DNA of 64,000 bases from Isobaculum melis (GCF_900111355.1 NZ_FOHA01000007.1:1-64000); one strand, 5' to 3'; shown: positions 34,720 through 42,319, counted from the first letter of the stretch. The notes: a model not told the origin generated them from the sequence alone. Made by a program: numbers and translations.

Positions 34720-36600
34720 CTATCCCAATAATCTCTTCATAGATTCATGCCAAATTTTAATTTCCTCTAAAAAGCCACATTCTAATAAATCTGCTTCCTC
34801 AGCTTTTAATATATGTTCTTTATTAAATCTGTTTTTTATCGTACCAATTTTCTTCTTCTTCTTTTCATCACTTAGGTCATCCCAATCACATGCTCTAGAT
34901 TCAGCTGAATTGTGTACGTGTGTTGCAACTAATTCTGGTATGTCTGATGTATCCCACTTTTCTACATCACCTAAAACTAATGAATCATAATAATCTTCTA
35001 GTATCGTATAAGGTACATAGTTTTCAAATTCTCTCATTCTAGTTTCCATACCAAAACTGTTCTCTCTTGTATTAATAATATCAATATATTCCGTATACTT
35101 ATGCTCCTTTTTTGAACCAATATCGCTATCATAAATATGAAATTGAGCTAAGTTAAGTTTTCCTAAATAATCTTCATTAACCCAAAACTGCAGAGTACTT
35201 CCTCCCATCGGAATAAAAATAATATCTTCTCTTTCTAAATCAATAATTTGTTTTAAGCATGCTATGGATTTATTAATATTTTTCAAAAACGCTATGTCAT
35301 TTTTCCCCTCAACACAAACTGCTAATTTTACTTCATTTAGATTAAATGGTTCAATATTAGGTAATATTCCTAAATCTGCTGAAATTTCTTTAAGAATATC
35401 CGGATTTTCAGAAGTACTAAAAATAACAGTTTCATTAACACTATTTTTTGTTATAAAACGTAAATTTTCAATATTAAGCATTTTTACCGTAGCTGGGCTA
35501 TGGGTAGTTAAAATTACTTGATTAACATCATAATTGGCTAATTCTTTGAAGGCTTCAATTAGTATTTTTTGATGTTCTGGATGTTGTGATGTTTCTGGCT
35601 CTTCAAATGCATATATTACAGTCGGTACTTTCCTTTCTGAACTACGTCTTTCAGCTTCAGCTCGGAAAAAATTTAATAATATTAGCCTTCTAACACCGCT
35701 ACCTCTTTTATTTAAAGATATTCCTTGGTCTGTATCAAGAGAAAATTTAAAAACACTGCTCCAATTCGGCTTTGCAAACTCTGATTTTAATTCACTTGCA
35801 ATTTCTGGATTCATCTCAGATATTTTTGTTACAGTTCTATCCGTTAAAGTCTTCGTTTTTGTCTGTATCTCATTAAAGATTTCATTTAATCTTTTTTCCA
35901 TATCATCTTGCTTCAATATTTCTTTTATAAGTAACTTTACAGGACTTTGAACTTCGTCATCTTGATCTAAATTTTTTCTATCAGATTGAAATAGTTCATA
36001 GAGCGGCATATATTGTTCTAAACTACTCCAAATTTGCTTAGCACCTTGCTCATCAATAGGAATCTCGCTTACAGAAAGCTCTTCATTATCTACACTATCA
36101 AAAATTTTTTTTCTAATTAATGAGGATTTCCTATTATCTTCAACTTCTAAATCATAACTATCTAATATTTTTTTTAAATCATTAATTGATTTTAAATGAA
36201 TATCCTTCAACTCTGGAGCAGTTGGATAGTTAGCAACAATATATGTACCTACTTTTTTACCATTCTTAAAATCTTTTCTTACTTCTAACATATCTCTATC
36301 ATTTAATAAAAATTCATCTTTCAACGTTGTTTCTACTGTACTATCCACTATAATTTTTTCTGGAAATTTTTCAAAACATATTCCAATACTAAAAACATCA
36401 GAACTTCCATGAATGCATACATCATCTTTATCAATTTTTATAATATTTTTACCTTCGTTAAAAAAAATATCCAAAGCTTCTAAAATCGTTGATTTACCAG
36501 CATCATTTTTTCCCACAAAAGCAGTTAATGAATCAAAATCAATATTAACTTTATTTTTATAACCTCTGAAATTCTCAATATACACCGTTTTTATTTTCAA
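34720..36600 (-). CDS. OLD family ATP-dependent endonuclease (AAA ATPase plus TOPRIM)
   Basis: The 626-residue protein joins an SMC/ABC-type ATPase with a C-terminal nuclease domain: Walker A GKNDAGKS (30-37), signature-like RGSGVRRL (299-305), Walker B VIYAFEEPE (328-336), H-loop TTHSP (365-369), TOPRIM VEGKND (430-435) and YDSD (490-493). OLD nucleases of phage P2 and Gabija GajA share this plan and act in phage exclusion. No GajB-like helicase is adjacent, so it is a stand-alone OLD protein. TTG 36600 with GGGAGG 8 bases before is the start. It is co-oriented with the rgg gene 197 bases upstream. AT-rich relative to the ribosomal cluster. Confidence 0.85.
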   Translation of the reverse strand: MKIKTVYIENFRGYKNKVNIDFDSLTAFVGKNDAGKSTILEALDIFFNEGKNIIKIDKDDVCIHGSSDVFSIGICFEKFPEKIIVDSTVETTLKDEFLLNDRDMLEVRKDFKNGKKVGTYIVANYPTAPELKDIHLKSINDLKKILDSYDLEVEDNRKSSLIRKKIFDSVDNEELSVSEIPIDEQGAKQIWSSLEQYMPLYELFQSDRKNLDQDDEVQSPVKLLIKEILKQDDMEKRLNEIFNEIQTKTKTLTDRTVTKISEMNPEIASELKSEFAKPNWSSVFKFSLDTDQGISLNKRGSGVRRLILLNFFRAEAERRSSERKVPTVIYAFEEPETSQHPEHQKILIEAFKELANYDVNQVILTTHSPATVKMLNIENLRFITKNSVNETVIFSTSENPDILKEISADLGILPNIEPFNLNEVKLAVCVEGKNDIAFLKNINKSIACLKQIIDLEREDIIFIPMGGSTLQFWVNEDYLGKLNLAQFHIYDSDIGSKKEHKYTEYIDIINTRENSFGMETRMREFENYVPYTILEDYYDSLVLGDVEKWDTSDIPELVATHVHNSAESRACDWDDLSDEKKKKKIGTIKNRFNKEHILKAEEADLLECGFLEEIKIWHESMKRLLG

Positions 36601-36797
36601 TTTAAAATCCTCCCATAAATTCTTATATTTTTATTCTGACTGACTATTGTAATATTAACTTGAATAAAAAGACACTTATTGAATTACAATATCTACATCA
36701 AATTTAATGAATAGTTGCACTTTCATCCACATCTACTGCATCTAACATAATACAATCTCCATTATTTCTTTATAAAAGAAAACATTTTTATACCCAG
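36601..36797 (-). other. gap between rgg and OLD genes with tiny ORFs
   Basis: No convincing terminator separates the two genes. Minus-strand ORFs of 14 codons (36704-36748, behind GGAG, MLDAVDVDESATIH) and 16 codons (36676-36726, MKVQLFIKFDVDIVIQ, no ribosome binding site) are present. The latter's acidic-hydrophobic tail recalls SHP pheromones, but nothing proves translation. Confidence 0.3.
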
Positions 36798-37679
36798 TTA
36801 AATATTCTTAGATATCCCAACTTTCCTTTTAAGCTTCTCTAGCTCATCTCTATGTAGTTTCGCATGATAATTTAAATCACATATTTCAAGCACCATGATT
36901 CCTTTTTCTGCAAGTTCAATTCCTTCATCAACATTTTCCTCAGATAAAATAATAAACAATCCATCATAATACTTAGACATTGCTATCGCCAATGAGTCTG
37001 CTGATCCTGTATATTCTTCCTTTATTAAAGCTAAGATTTCTAGAGCATATTTATATTTTTCATTAGTAAAGGCTAAATGGAGCATATTTAAATGAAATAA
37101 TATAGTATTTTTCCGACTTAATTCATAGGCAGAGTGGCTTTTATGTTCAATAAACATTTTCTTATAAATATAGAACACCATTTCTTGCGGTAATTTCTTG
37201 TAAAAATCTGCGAGTATCTTCACATCATTTTCAGTATAATAAGTCACAGTATCAAAATATTGAAGTATCTCTTCCAAAAATTCCTCTTCAAATTCACTAT
37301 CTTCGAACTGGCTTATAAAATAGGAACACAAAATATAGTGATAACGATCATTCCAATTTTTAGTATCATTAAACCTTTTTTTAAACATTGTTTTCAATTT
37401 TTTTAGTTCCTCAACATCTGCTTCATAAAATGCTTTAACAATTGGTTTTCGTAAATTCACATTTTTTATATCATTTTGTATTCCGTTTAAATAAGTAAAT
37501 TCTTCAATACTAATGTCTAACCTTTTAAGAATTTCAACTAATTTTAAATGAGTAATGTTGTTTTTATTGTTTTCGATACGAGAATAATAAGAATAATCAA
37601 CAATACCATTAGAAACTGCTCGCTGTGAAAAACCTCTTGATTCTCTCAAATACTTTAATGTTGTACCAATATTTTTCAT
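36798..37679 (-). CDS. Rgg/GadR/MutR family regulator
   Basis: The 293-residue protein has an N-terminal XRE helix-turn-helix (about 5-60: IGTTLKYLRESRGFSQRAVS, YYSRIENNKN) and a C-terminal TPR-like helical region of about 220 residues that in Rgg proteins binds a short peptide pheromone. ATG 37679 has GGAG 9 bases upstream; TTG 37694 would contain that site and is rejected. Its promoter (TTGACT at 37726-37731 on minus) overlaps the divergent promoter of the 19-codon gene at 37761, the usual layout of Rgg-peptide pairs. Confidence 0.85.
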   Translation of the reverse strand: MKNIGTTLKYLRESRGFSQRAVSNGIVDYSYYSRIENNKNNITHLKLVEILKRLDISIEEFTYLNGIQNDIKNVNLRKPIVKAFYEADVEELKKLKTMFKKRFNDTKNWNDRYHYILCSYFISQFEDSEFEEEFLEEILQYFDTVTYYTENDVKILADFYKKLPQEMVFYIYKKMFIEHKSHSAYELSRKNTILFHLNMLHLAFTNEKYKYALEILALIKEEYTGSADSLAIAMSKYYDGLFIILSEENVDEGIELAEKGIMVLEICDLNYHAKLHRDELEKLKRKVGISKNI

Positions 37680-37710
37680 TTTGCTACACTCCAAGTTGTT
37701 TTTTATTTAT

Positions 37711-37738
37711 TTGATATTCTTATTGAGTCAAGTATAAT
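37711..37738 (+). promoter_or_regulatory. overlapping divergent promoters of the peptide gene and rgg
   Basis: Plus: TTGATA (37711-37716), 16 bases, TATAAT (37733-37738). Minus: TTGACT (37726-37731) with TAAATA about 16 bases on. The minus -35 lies inside the plus spacer and within the dyad TTGAGTCAA (37723-37731), a candidate regulator site. Confidence 0.65.
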
Positions 37739-37760
37739 ATACCTTATGGAGGTGATATCA

Positions 37761-37820
37761 ATGATTTTAGATTTCTTTACTGTACTTATTTCTACTCGTA
37801 ATGGTTGGGTATTAGACTAA
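37761..37820 (+). CDS. 19-residue peptide, candidate Rgg pheromone precursor
   Basis: ATG 37761 to TAA 37820 encodes MILDFFTVLISTRNGWVLD. GGAGGTGAT, the full 9-base complement of the 16S anti-Shine-Dalgarno, ends 5 bases before the ATG, and a consensus promoter lies 22 bases upstream of the ribosome binding site. A terminator-like hairpin follows at 37900-37936. The gene is divergent from the rgg gene, as pheromone genes are in known Rgg systems. The sequence does not end in the DIIIVGG-like tail of SHP or the WW of XIP, so it would be a new type. A small toxin or leader peptide is the alternative. Confidence 0.6.
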   Translation: MILDFFTVLISTRNGWVLD

Positions 37821-37899
37821 TGATTTTGGTTAATTAATGTTGATTATAACTAAATCACATTAAAAGCAGACTGATTTAGCTATAAAACATGTAAAAATA

Positions 37900-37936
37900 A
37901 CTCACTCTTAACGAATATATTCCATAAAAAGTGAGT
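37900..37936 (+). terminator. terminator-like hairpin after the peptide gene
   Basis: Stem ACTCACT / AGTGAGT with a 23-base AT-rich loop, followed by a short T-rich stretch (CTTC). Modest. Confidence 0.45.
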
Positions 37937-38050
37937 CTTCAAGTGCTCTTCATTATAACACCAATCTCTATTCTCGGATCAAAATGTGTAATATATTCAC
38001 AATATACAATTAAAAGCAAAAATTTTAATTCCAGAAATAATTACATATAT

Positions 38051-38103
38051 AATAAAAAAGTTAACAATTCACTGTCTGATACAGGTTGTTAACTTTTTTA
38101 TTT
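38051..38103. terminator. bidirectional intrinsic terminator
   Basis: Perfect stem AAAAAAGTTAACAA / TTGTTAACTTTTTT. It most likely ends the XRE gene on minus (stop at 38243) and anything reading from the peptide gene on plus. Between it and 38243 nothing else is seen. Confidence 0.8.
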
Positions 38104-38242
38104 CATATTATTTTTCAAACTAAGCATAATAAATTTCCCTGCATCTACCATTAATATTTTAGTATGCAGTATCCTACCATCAAATCGCTAATATAACATA
38201 TATACTAATTGGATTTCCTTTAATAAACATATTCAGCCTAAT

Positions 38243-38476
38243 CTAGTTCTTTTCACTTAACCTAATAATCTCCGATATATCATCAATATCCAAAGCATCC
38301 GCAATCCTTTCAATATGCTCCAAGTAAATCCGTTCTCTCTTACCATTTGCAAGATTGCTCAAATTAGAGGGCTCAATTCCTGACAACCGAGCAAGTTCTC
38401 TCAAAGACATCTTGCGCTCTGCCAATAAATGATTAATCCGTATTTCTATTTTCCTATCACGAGTATCCTCAGACAT
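38243..38476 (-). CDS. small XRE-family regulator (Cro/CI-like HTH)
   Basis: The 77-residue protein is almost only a helix-turn-helix domain: INHLLAERKMSLRELARLSG followed by IEPSNLSNLANGKRERI. ATG 38476 has GGAGGGGAAAGA in front; the frame extends to 38584, but without a ribosome binding site. It is divergent from the 38669 gene, which it may repress. Such small regulators are typical of mobile elements. Confidence 0.8.
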   Translation of the reverse strand: MSEDTRDRKIEIRINHLLAERKMSLRELARLSGIEPSNLSNLANGKRERIYLEHIERIADALDIDDISEIIRLSEKN

Positions 38477-38504
38477 TCTTTCCCCTCCATTTACTACATT
38501 TTTG

Positions 38505-38562
38505 TTGTCTATATAAACATGATATAGTATAATATTTACGAAGTGTTGTTCATGTAGACATG
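38505..38562 (+). promoter_or_regulatory. promoter region between XRE gene and 38669 gene with dyad
   Basis: Plus promoter TTGTCT (38505-38510), 17 bases, TATAAT (38528-38533). A minus TATACT (38526-38531) overlaps the same -10. The palindrome CATGTAGACATG (38551-38562) just downstream is a possible operator. Confidence 0.5.
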
Positions 38563-38668
38563 GGTTATTGAAATGAAAGTACAAAAGAATTTTTAGAGAA
38601 CATCACGCCAATATACAAATTTCTAGTATACTCTTAGGAGATTTTATTGAAAGAAAGGAGGAATATTG

Positions 38669-38944
38669 ATGTGTTTTGAAAAAGAATTACAACAAATTTT
38701 TAAAGAAAGCTATCTTGAGTGTTTATCTAAATTTTTAAAAGAAGATGAAGAATACCATATTCTGAGCCAAAACATTAGCTTCGCTGAAAATAAAGTATTA
38801 GAATGTCCCACTAAAACGAATAAAGAAATCTTAAAAGGAATTAAGCTAGAACTTGCTGAATATGTACATATAAATATATTTAAAATGGGATTCTTTGAAG
38901 GCGTAAATTATGGTCTAGTAGAATCAAAAGAATCTTTAATATGA
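38669..38944 (+). CDS. hypothetical protein, 91 aa
   Basis: Not recognised. A soluble, helical, acidic protein (MCFEKELQQIFKESYLECL...) ending FFEGVNYGLVESKESLI; the general look is of phage- or element-borne small helical proteins. AAGGAGG lies 8 bases before ATG 38669. It is opposite the XRE regulator. Confidence 0.6.
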   Translation: MCFEKELQQIFKESYLECLSKFLKEDEEYHILSQNISFAENKVLECPTKTNKEILKGIKLELAEYVHINIFKMGFFEGVNYGLVESKESLI

Positions 38945-38946
38945 AC

Positions 38947-38992
38947 AGAAGAAGTCAACAGCATTATTAAAATAACGCTATTGGCTTCTTCT
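38947..38992 (+). terminator. terminator-like long hairpin
   Basis: About 20 pairs, AGAAGAAGTCAACAGCATTA against its partner on the 3' side, with two mismatches and one G-U. Little T-tract on plus, so it may act weakly. Confidence 0.5.
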
Positions 38993-39163
38993 AACGTTAA
39001 TTACTAAATAAAAAATTATTAGTCAATGTACGTATGAAGGATATGCTATTTCAACTAGTCTAAAAAGTAATTCATCACTCTAAAAAATGTGTGAATATAT
39101 TATACATATGAAAAAAATAAAAGAAATCTATGCTATTATTAAATTTAGGAGGGAAGGAAATAT

Positions 39164-39361
39164 ATGAAAAAGTTATATTTTTGTGCTGGAGTTTTGTTTT
39201 TACTTAGTTTTTTTTGGATGATTTTGGTTGTGAATCATTTGTTTAATATGCAATATCAATTTGATCCACCAGTCTTAATGTATTTTTTATGTTTTATGCA
39301 ACTAGTATTAGCAACCGTATTTTTTTATATCTCAATAAATAAAAAAAACAAAGAGGAGTAA
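39164..39361 (+). CDS. small two-helix membrane protein, 65 aa
   Basis: Two membrane helices (about 4-28 and 38-58) with a basic tail KKNKEE. AGGAGGGAAGGAAATAT precedes the ATG. It ends four bases before the next gene, so the two are one unit; it might help export, protect against, or anchor the secreted product. Family not recognised. It shows no immunity-protein motif. Confidence 0.65.
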   Translation: MKKLYFCAGVLFLLSFFWMILVVNHLFNMQYQFDPPVLMYFLCFMQLVLATVFFYISINKKNKEE

Positions 39362-39365
39362 ACAT

Positions 39366-39998
39366 ATGAAAAAAAGAACTAGAATACTAATGTTTTTAGG
39401 AATGGTTACATTTTCTCTCACTATATGGAATTCTACTGTACAGGCTGAAGAAATAAATACCACGTCACCATCAATTGAAGAGACAACCGAAGAATTACCA
39501 GTCATCATTAAAGAAGTTAATTTTGAAAATGAAAGCGTTATATTAGATACTGGTGAAGAAATTTATTTTGATAATAAAGAGGAATTTGATCGTATAGCCT
39601 CAAATCAAATGAAACGAACACCTGGATACACATACACTCGAACAGTATTAAAACATGAAATTAAGAAAAATGTATGGGTTGGATATTGCCCAGGTACCCC
39701 AAATTGGACTAAAGCTTCCCAATACACCACAGGACAATCTAAAAGTTACTCAATATCAGTTGGAATTGATTTTGATGGGGGAAGAACTAATTTATCCAGT
39801 TCTTATTCATGGTCTGTTAACACTACAATTCCTGCTAACTCTAAATCATTTAGCCGTTTAGCATTTTATGCCGATTACGACTGTAAAAAAATAAGATTCA
39901 AAGAATATGAATTCATGACTGGAAAATCTACTGGGAAATATTTTGATACTAAGTTTCTTTTGGAAACTGCTACATATTTAAAACCAGTATATAAGTAA
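39366..39998 (+). CDS. secreted protein of unknown function, 210 aa
   Basis: Signal peptide MKKRTRILMFLGMVTFSLTIWNSTVQA, then a short acidic propeptide-like stretch (about 28-80) and a beta-rich region (YTYTRTVLKHEIKKNVWVGY onward) with only two cysteines (GYCPG and DYDCKK), which could form one disulfide. There is no wall-anchor motif, so it is released. Ser/Thr/Tyr alternation (TTGQSKSYSISVGIDFDGG, NLSSSYSWSVNTTIPANSKS) suggests a beta-barrel or sandwich. It could be a toxin or bacteriocin-like effector; I do not recognise it. Ribosome binding site GAGGAG, 4 bases after the previous stop. Confidence 0.7.
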   Translation: MKKRTRILMFLGMVTFSLTIWNSTVQAEEINTTSPSIEETTEELPVIIKEVNFENESVILDTGEEIYFDNKEEFDRIASNQMKRTPGYTYTRTVLKHEIKKNVWVGYCPGTPNWTKASQYTTGQSKSYSISVGIDFDGGRTNLSSSYSWSVNTTIPANSKSFSRLAFYADYDCKKIRFKEYEFMTGKSTGKYFDTKFLLETATYLKPVYK

Positions 39999-40082
39999 TT
40001 AATTTTATACTCCACAAAAAAATTGTATCTTCATATCATAAACACAATTATTACTTTTATAATATATGATTTCCAACCAAAG

Positions 40083-40120
40083 AACCCTCTAATCCATTTA
40101 AGGAATAGAGGGTTAACTTT
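40083..40120 (+). terminator. intrinsic terminator of the 39164-39998 unit
   Basis: Stem AACCCTCTA-TCC / GGA-TAGAGGGTT with TTTTTATTT after it. Confidence 0.75.
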
Positions 40121-40140
40121 TTATTTAATTACTGTATCTG

Positions 40141-40241
40141 TCCTAGCACCTACACAAATATTAACCAAAGCAAAATCACATGTTTGGATTGTAACAACGT
40201 CTTACTGTGGTTGTCCTTTAACTTCGTACAAGATACCGTAA
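40141..40241 (+). pseudogene. possible IS66-type transposase remnant
   Basis: The plus frame LAPTQILTKAKSHVWIVTTSYCGCPLTSYK resembles the QVL...KSYMWV-x-x-T region of IS66 transposases. No start, catalytic residues or terminal repeats remain, and the match is short, so this is a weak call. Confidence 0.3.
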
Positions 40242-40266
40242 AATAGCCGTTACTTCAAATCTTCCC

Positions 40267-40404
40267 CTATTTATTATAAATATGCGGCCCTTTACGCATA
40301 TTCTTCATATCATTCTTTGGAGCAGCCATCTTTTTCGATCTGCCACCACCCGTTTGTTTCTTCTTAATCAGCTCTAACATTTTCTCTTTTGCCTGTTTAT
40401 CCAT
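40267..40404 (-). CDS. 45-aa basic protein downstream of rpsI
   Basis: ATG 40404 to TAG 40267: MDKQAKEKMLELIKKKQTGG, then GRSKKMAAPKNDMKNMRKGP and HIYNK. GGTGG stands 8-10 bases before the ATG. It is highly basic, with an amphipathic N-terminal helix and a GGGRSKK turn, as expected for a nucleic-acid- or ribosome-binding peptide. It lies behind the rpsI terminator (63 bases from it), so it needs read-through or its own promoter. A decayed copy at 34360-34486 conserves the protein more than the third bases, evidence that it was under coding selection. Function unknown. Confidence 0.7.
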   Translation of the reverse strand: MDKQAKEKMLELIKKKQTGGGRSKKMAAPKNDMKNMRKGPHIYNK

Positions 40405-40470
40405 CTTCCATACCACCTTTATTTCAAACATTTCTTACAATAAACAAAATTCATTCCTGCTTATTTCAAT

Positions 40471-40507
40471 AAAAAAGATGCTTCGCAACGAAATTGTGCG
40501 AAACATC
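40471..40507 (-). terminator. intrinsic terminator of rpsI
   Basis: Stem GATGTTTCGCA / TGCGAAGCATC (one G-U/mismatch) followed by TTTTTT on minus. It is copied at 34495-34531. Confidence 0.85.
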
Positions 40508-40519
40508 CGAAAGTTTTTC

Positions 40520-40912
40520 TTAACGTTTTGAGAATTGTGAAGCTTTACGCGCTTTTTTCAAACCTGGCTTTTTACGTTCAACCATACGAGGGTCACGTGT
40601 TAATAGTCCAGCAGCTTTTAAAGGTGCACGGAAATCTGGGTCAACTGTTAGTAATGCGCGAGCAATACCGTGACGAGCAGCGCCAGCTTGTCCTGCATAA
40701 CCACCACCATGAGCGTTAACGTGAACATCATAGCTTCCTAGAGTTTCAGTTACGTTTAATGGTTGTTTGATTACTTCACGTAGGTCAGCAAATGGAATGT
40801 ATGCTTCTACTTCTTTTTTGTTAAAGATGATTTTACCTGTGCCTGGTACTAAACGTACGCGAGCTACAGAGTTTTTACGACGGCCTGTGCCGATATATTG
40901 TACTTGAGCCAA
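40520..40912 (-). CDS. rpsI: 30S ribosomal protein S9
   Basis: 130 residues; [19 protein letters not shown] at the N-terminus and the basic tail [14 protein letters not shown] that reaches the P-site tRNA. Cotranscribed with rplM 13 bases upstream. Its last 27 bases are the repeated edge of the accessory island. Confidence 0.97.
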   Translation of the reverse strand: MAQVQYIGTGRRKNSVARVRLVPGTGKIIFNKKEVEAYIPFADLREVIKQPLNVTETLGSYDVHVNAHGGGYAGQAGAARHGIARALLTVDPDFRAPLKAAGLLTRDPRMVERKKPGLKKARKASQFSKR

Positions 40913-40925
40913 TGAAATTCCCTCC

Positions 40926-41369
40926 TTAAATTAGGTTAGTAATGTCTAATACTTCTGGTTGTTGAGCTTGGTGTGTATGCTCTGAACCACCGAAAACGTT
41001 CAATTTAGTAAATTGTTTACGTCCTAAAGTAGTTTTTGGTAACATACCTTTGACAGATAGCTCGATTAATTCACGAGAATTTTTATCACGAATCTCACCA
41101 GCTGTACGTTGTTTCAATCCACCAGGGAATTGGCTGTGACGGTAATAAATTTTATCTGTTGCTTTTTTACCAGTTAATTTGATTTTATCTGCATTGATTA
41201 CGATTACGAAATCACCTGTATCGATGTGAGGTGTAAAAGTTGGTTTATTTTTTCCACGTAGAATTGATGCTACTACTGTAGATAGACGACCCAATGGAAT
41301 ATCAGTTGCGTCTACTACGTACCATTTACGTTCTACTTCGTTTGTTTTTGCCATATAAGTTGTACGCAC
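40926..41369 (-). CDS. rplM: 50S ribosomal protein L13
   Basis: 147 residues starting at GTG 41369 ([20 protein letters not shown]), with GGAGG 8 bases before. The frame is open to 41450, but that part is the leader RNA. First gene of the L13-S9 operon. Confidence 0.96.
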   Translation of the reverse strand: MRTTYMAKTNEVERKWYVVDATDIPLGRLSTVVASILRGKNKPTFTPHIDTGDFVIVINADKIKLTGKKATDKIYYRHSQFPGGLKQRTAGEIRDKNSRELIELSVKGMLPKTTLGRKQFTKLNVFGGSEHTHQAQQPEVLDITNLI

Positions 41370-41405
41370 GTTAAATTCCTCCATATTCTTATCTGTTTGT
41401 TTGAT

Positions 41406-41473
41406 GCACAATAAGTTTCCGGGGCTCATCGTGGTGGCAAACAATACCATCTACCATAATACTCGTATTGTGC
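41406..41473 (-). promoter_or_regulatory. structured leader of rplM (L13-leader-like)
   Basis: On minus, GCACAATA (41466-41473) pairs with TATTGTGC (41406-41413) and encloses a region with GGTAGATGGTATTG and CCCCGG. Firmicutes have an L13 leader motif for autoregulation at this place; whether the details match needs a covariance search. Confidence 0.55.
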
Positions 41474-41495
41474 TTATCTGTCAATGTTTTTTTGG

Positions 41496-42272
41496 TTATT
41501 TTTCTGTTTTTTCTTGCATTTTTTGATAATAGACTTCCATTAAATACAAGCCTTTAGGAGAGGCAGTCGGTCCTGCTTGATTGCGATCCTCTGAAGCGAT
41601 AATTCGCTGAATATCGTTAATATCTCTTCTGCCATTGGCAATCTGTAGCAGGGTTCCCACTAAAATTCTGACCATATTGTATAAGAAACCATCGCCAGCA
41701 AAGGTAAAAATTAATTCTCCATGTGCTTCATCTTGTCTGACGCTCGCTTCATAAACGGTACGGACTTTATCTTCCTTCCCACTTCGACTGGCACAGAACC
41801 CACTAAAGTCATGCTTCCCAACGACTTGCGCTAAGGCGTGCTCTAATAAATCTAGATGAATAGGATAAGGGTGGTGCAAGGTATATTGACGTTTAAAGGG
41901 ATCTGCTACTTTCCCTGTATCGACCCGATATTCATATTTTTTACCAGATGTCTGATAACGGGCATGAAATGTATCGGGTACAATTTCTACTTCAAAAAAG
42001 CCAATTTCGTCTGTTGTTAAACTATTCAATGCCCGCTTCATATTTTCAGGCGGAATCGTTGTCGGATAATCAAAATGGATGACTTGTCCTAAAGCATGGA
42101 CGCCAGCATCGGTTCGTCCTGAGCCTTGAATTTTAATCACATGTCCCTTGCTCATCATTTTTAAGGCTTTCTCAATATCTCCTTGAATGGTTCGCTCATC
42201 TGGTTGAATTTGAAAGCCTGAAAAATGAGTGCCATCATATTGAATAATCGCTTTGTATCTTGTTTTCTCCAT
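41496..42272 (-). CDS. truA: tRNA pseudouridine(38-40) synthase
   Basis: 258 residues. RYKAIIQYDGTHFSGFQ at the start, catalytic Asp in GSGRTDAGVHALGQV, MVRILVGTLLQI near the end. It modifies the anticodon stem-loop. ATG 42272 has AGGAGG before it. Follows ecfT in the usual order. Confidence 0.95.
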   Translation of the reverse strand: MEKTRYKAIIQYDGTHFSGFQIQPDERTIQGDIEKALKMMSKGHVIKIQGSGRTDAGVHALGQVIHFDYPTTIPPENMKRALNSLTTDEIGFFEVEIVPDTFHARYQTSGKKYEYRVDTGKVADPFKRQYTLHHPYPIHLDLLEHALAQVVGKHDFSGFCASRSGKEDKVRTVYEASVRQDEAHGELIFTFAGDGFLYNMVRILVGTLLQIANGRRDINDIQRIIASEDRNQAGPTASPKGLYLMEVYYQKMQEKTEK

Positions 42273-42319
42273 AATTGCCTCCTGCTCTGCATAAAAATAG
42301 AGGAAGAAATCTTCCTCTA

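Noticed and set aside
34720-36600. Gabija defence system
   Set aside because: GajA-like plan, but no GajB-type helicase gene on either side.
39108-39167. 19-codon ORF MKKIKEIYAIIKFRREGNI overlapping the start of the 65-aa gene
   Set aside because: No ribosome binding site, and it reads through that of the next gene.
40023-40241. 72-aa plus-strand ORF as a real gene
   Set aside because: No ribosome binding site and it crosses the terminator at 40083-40120; only its end looks like a transposase scrap.
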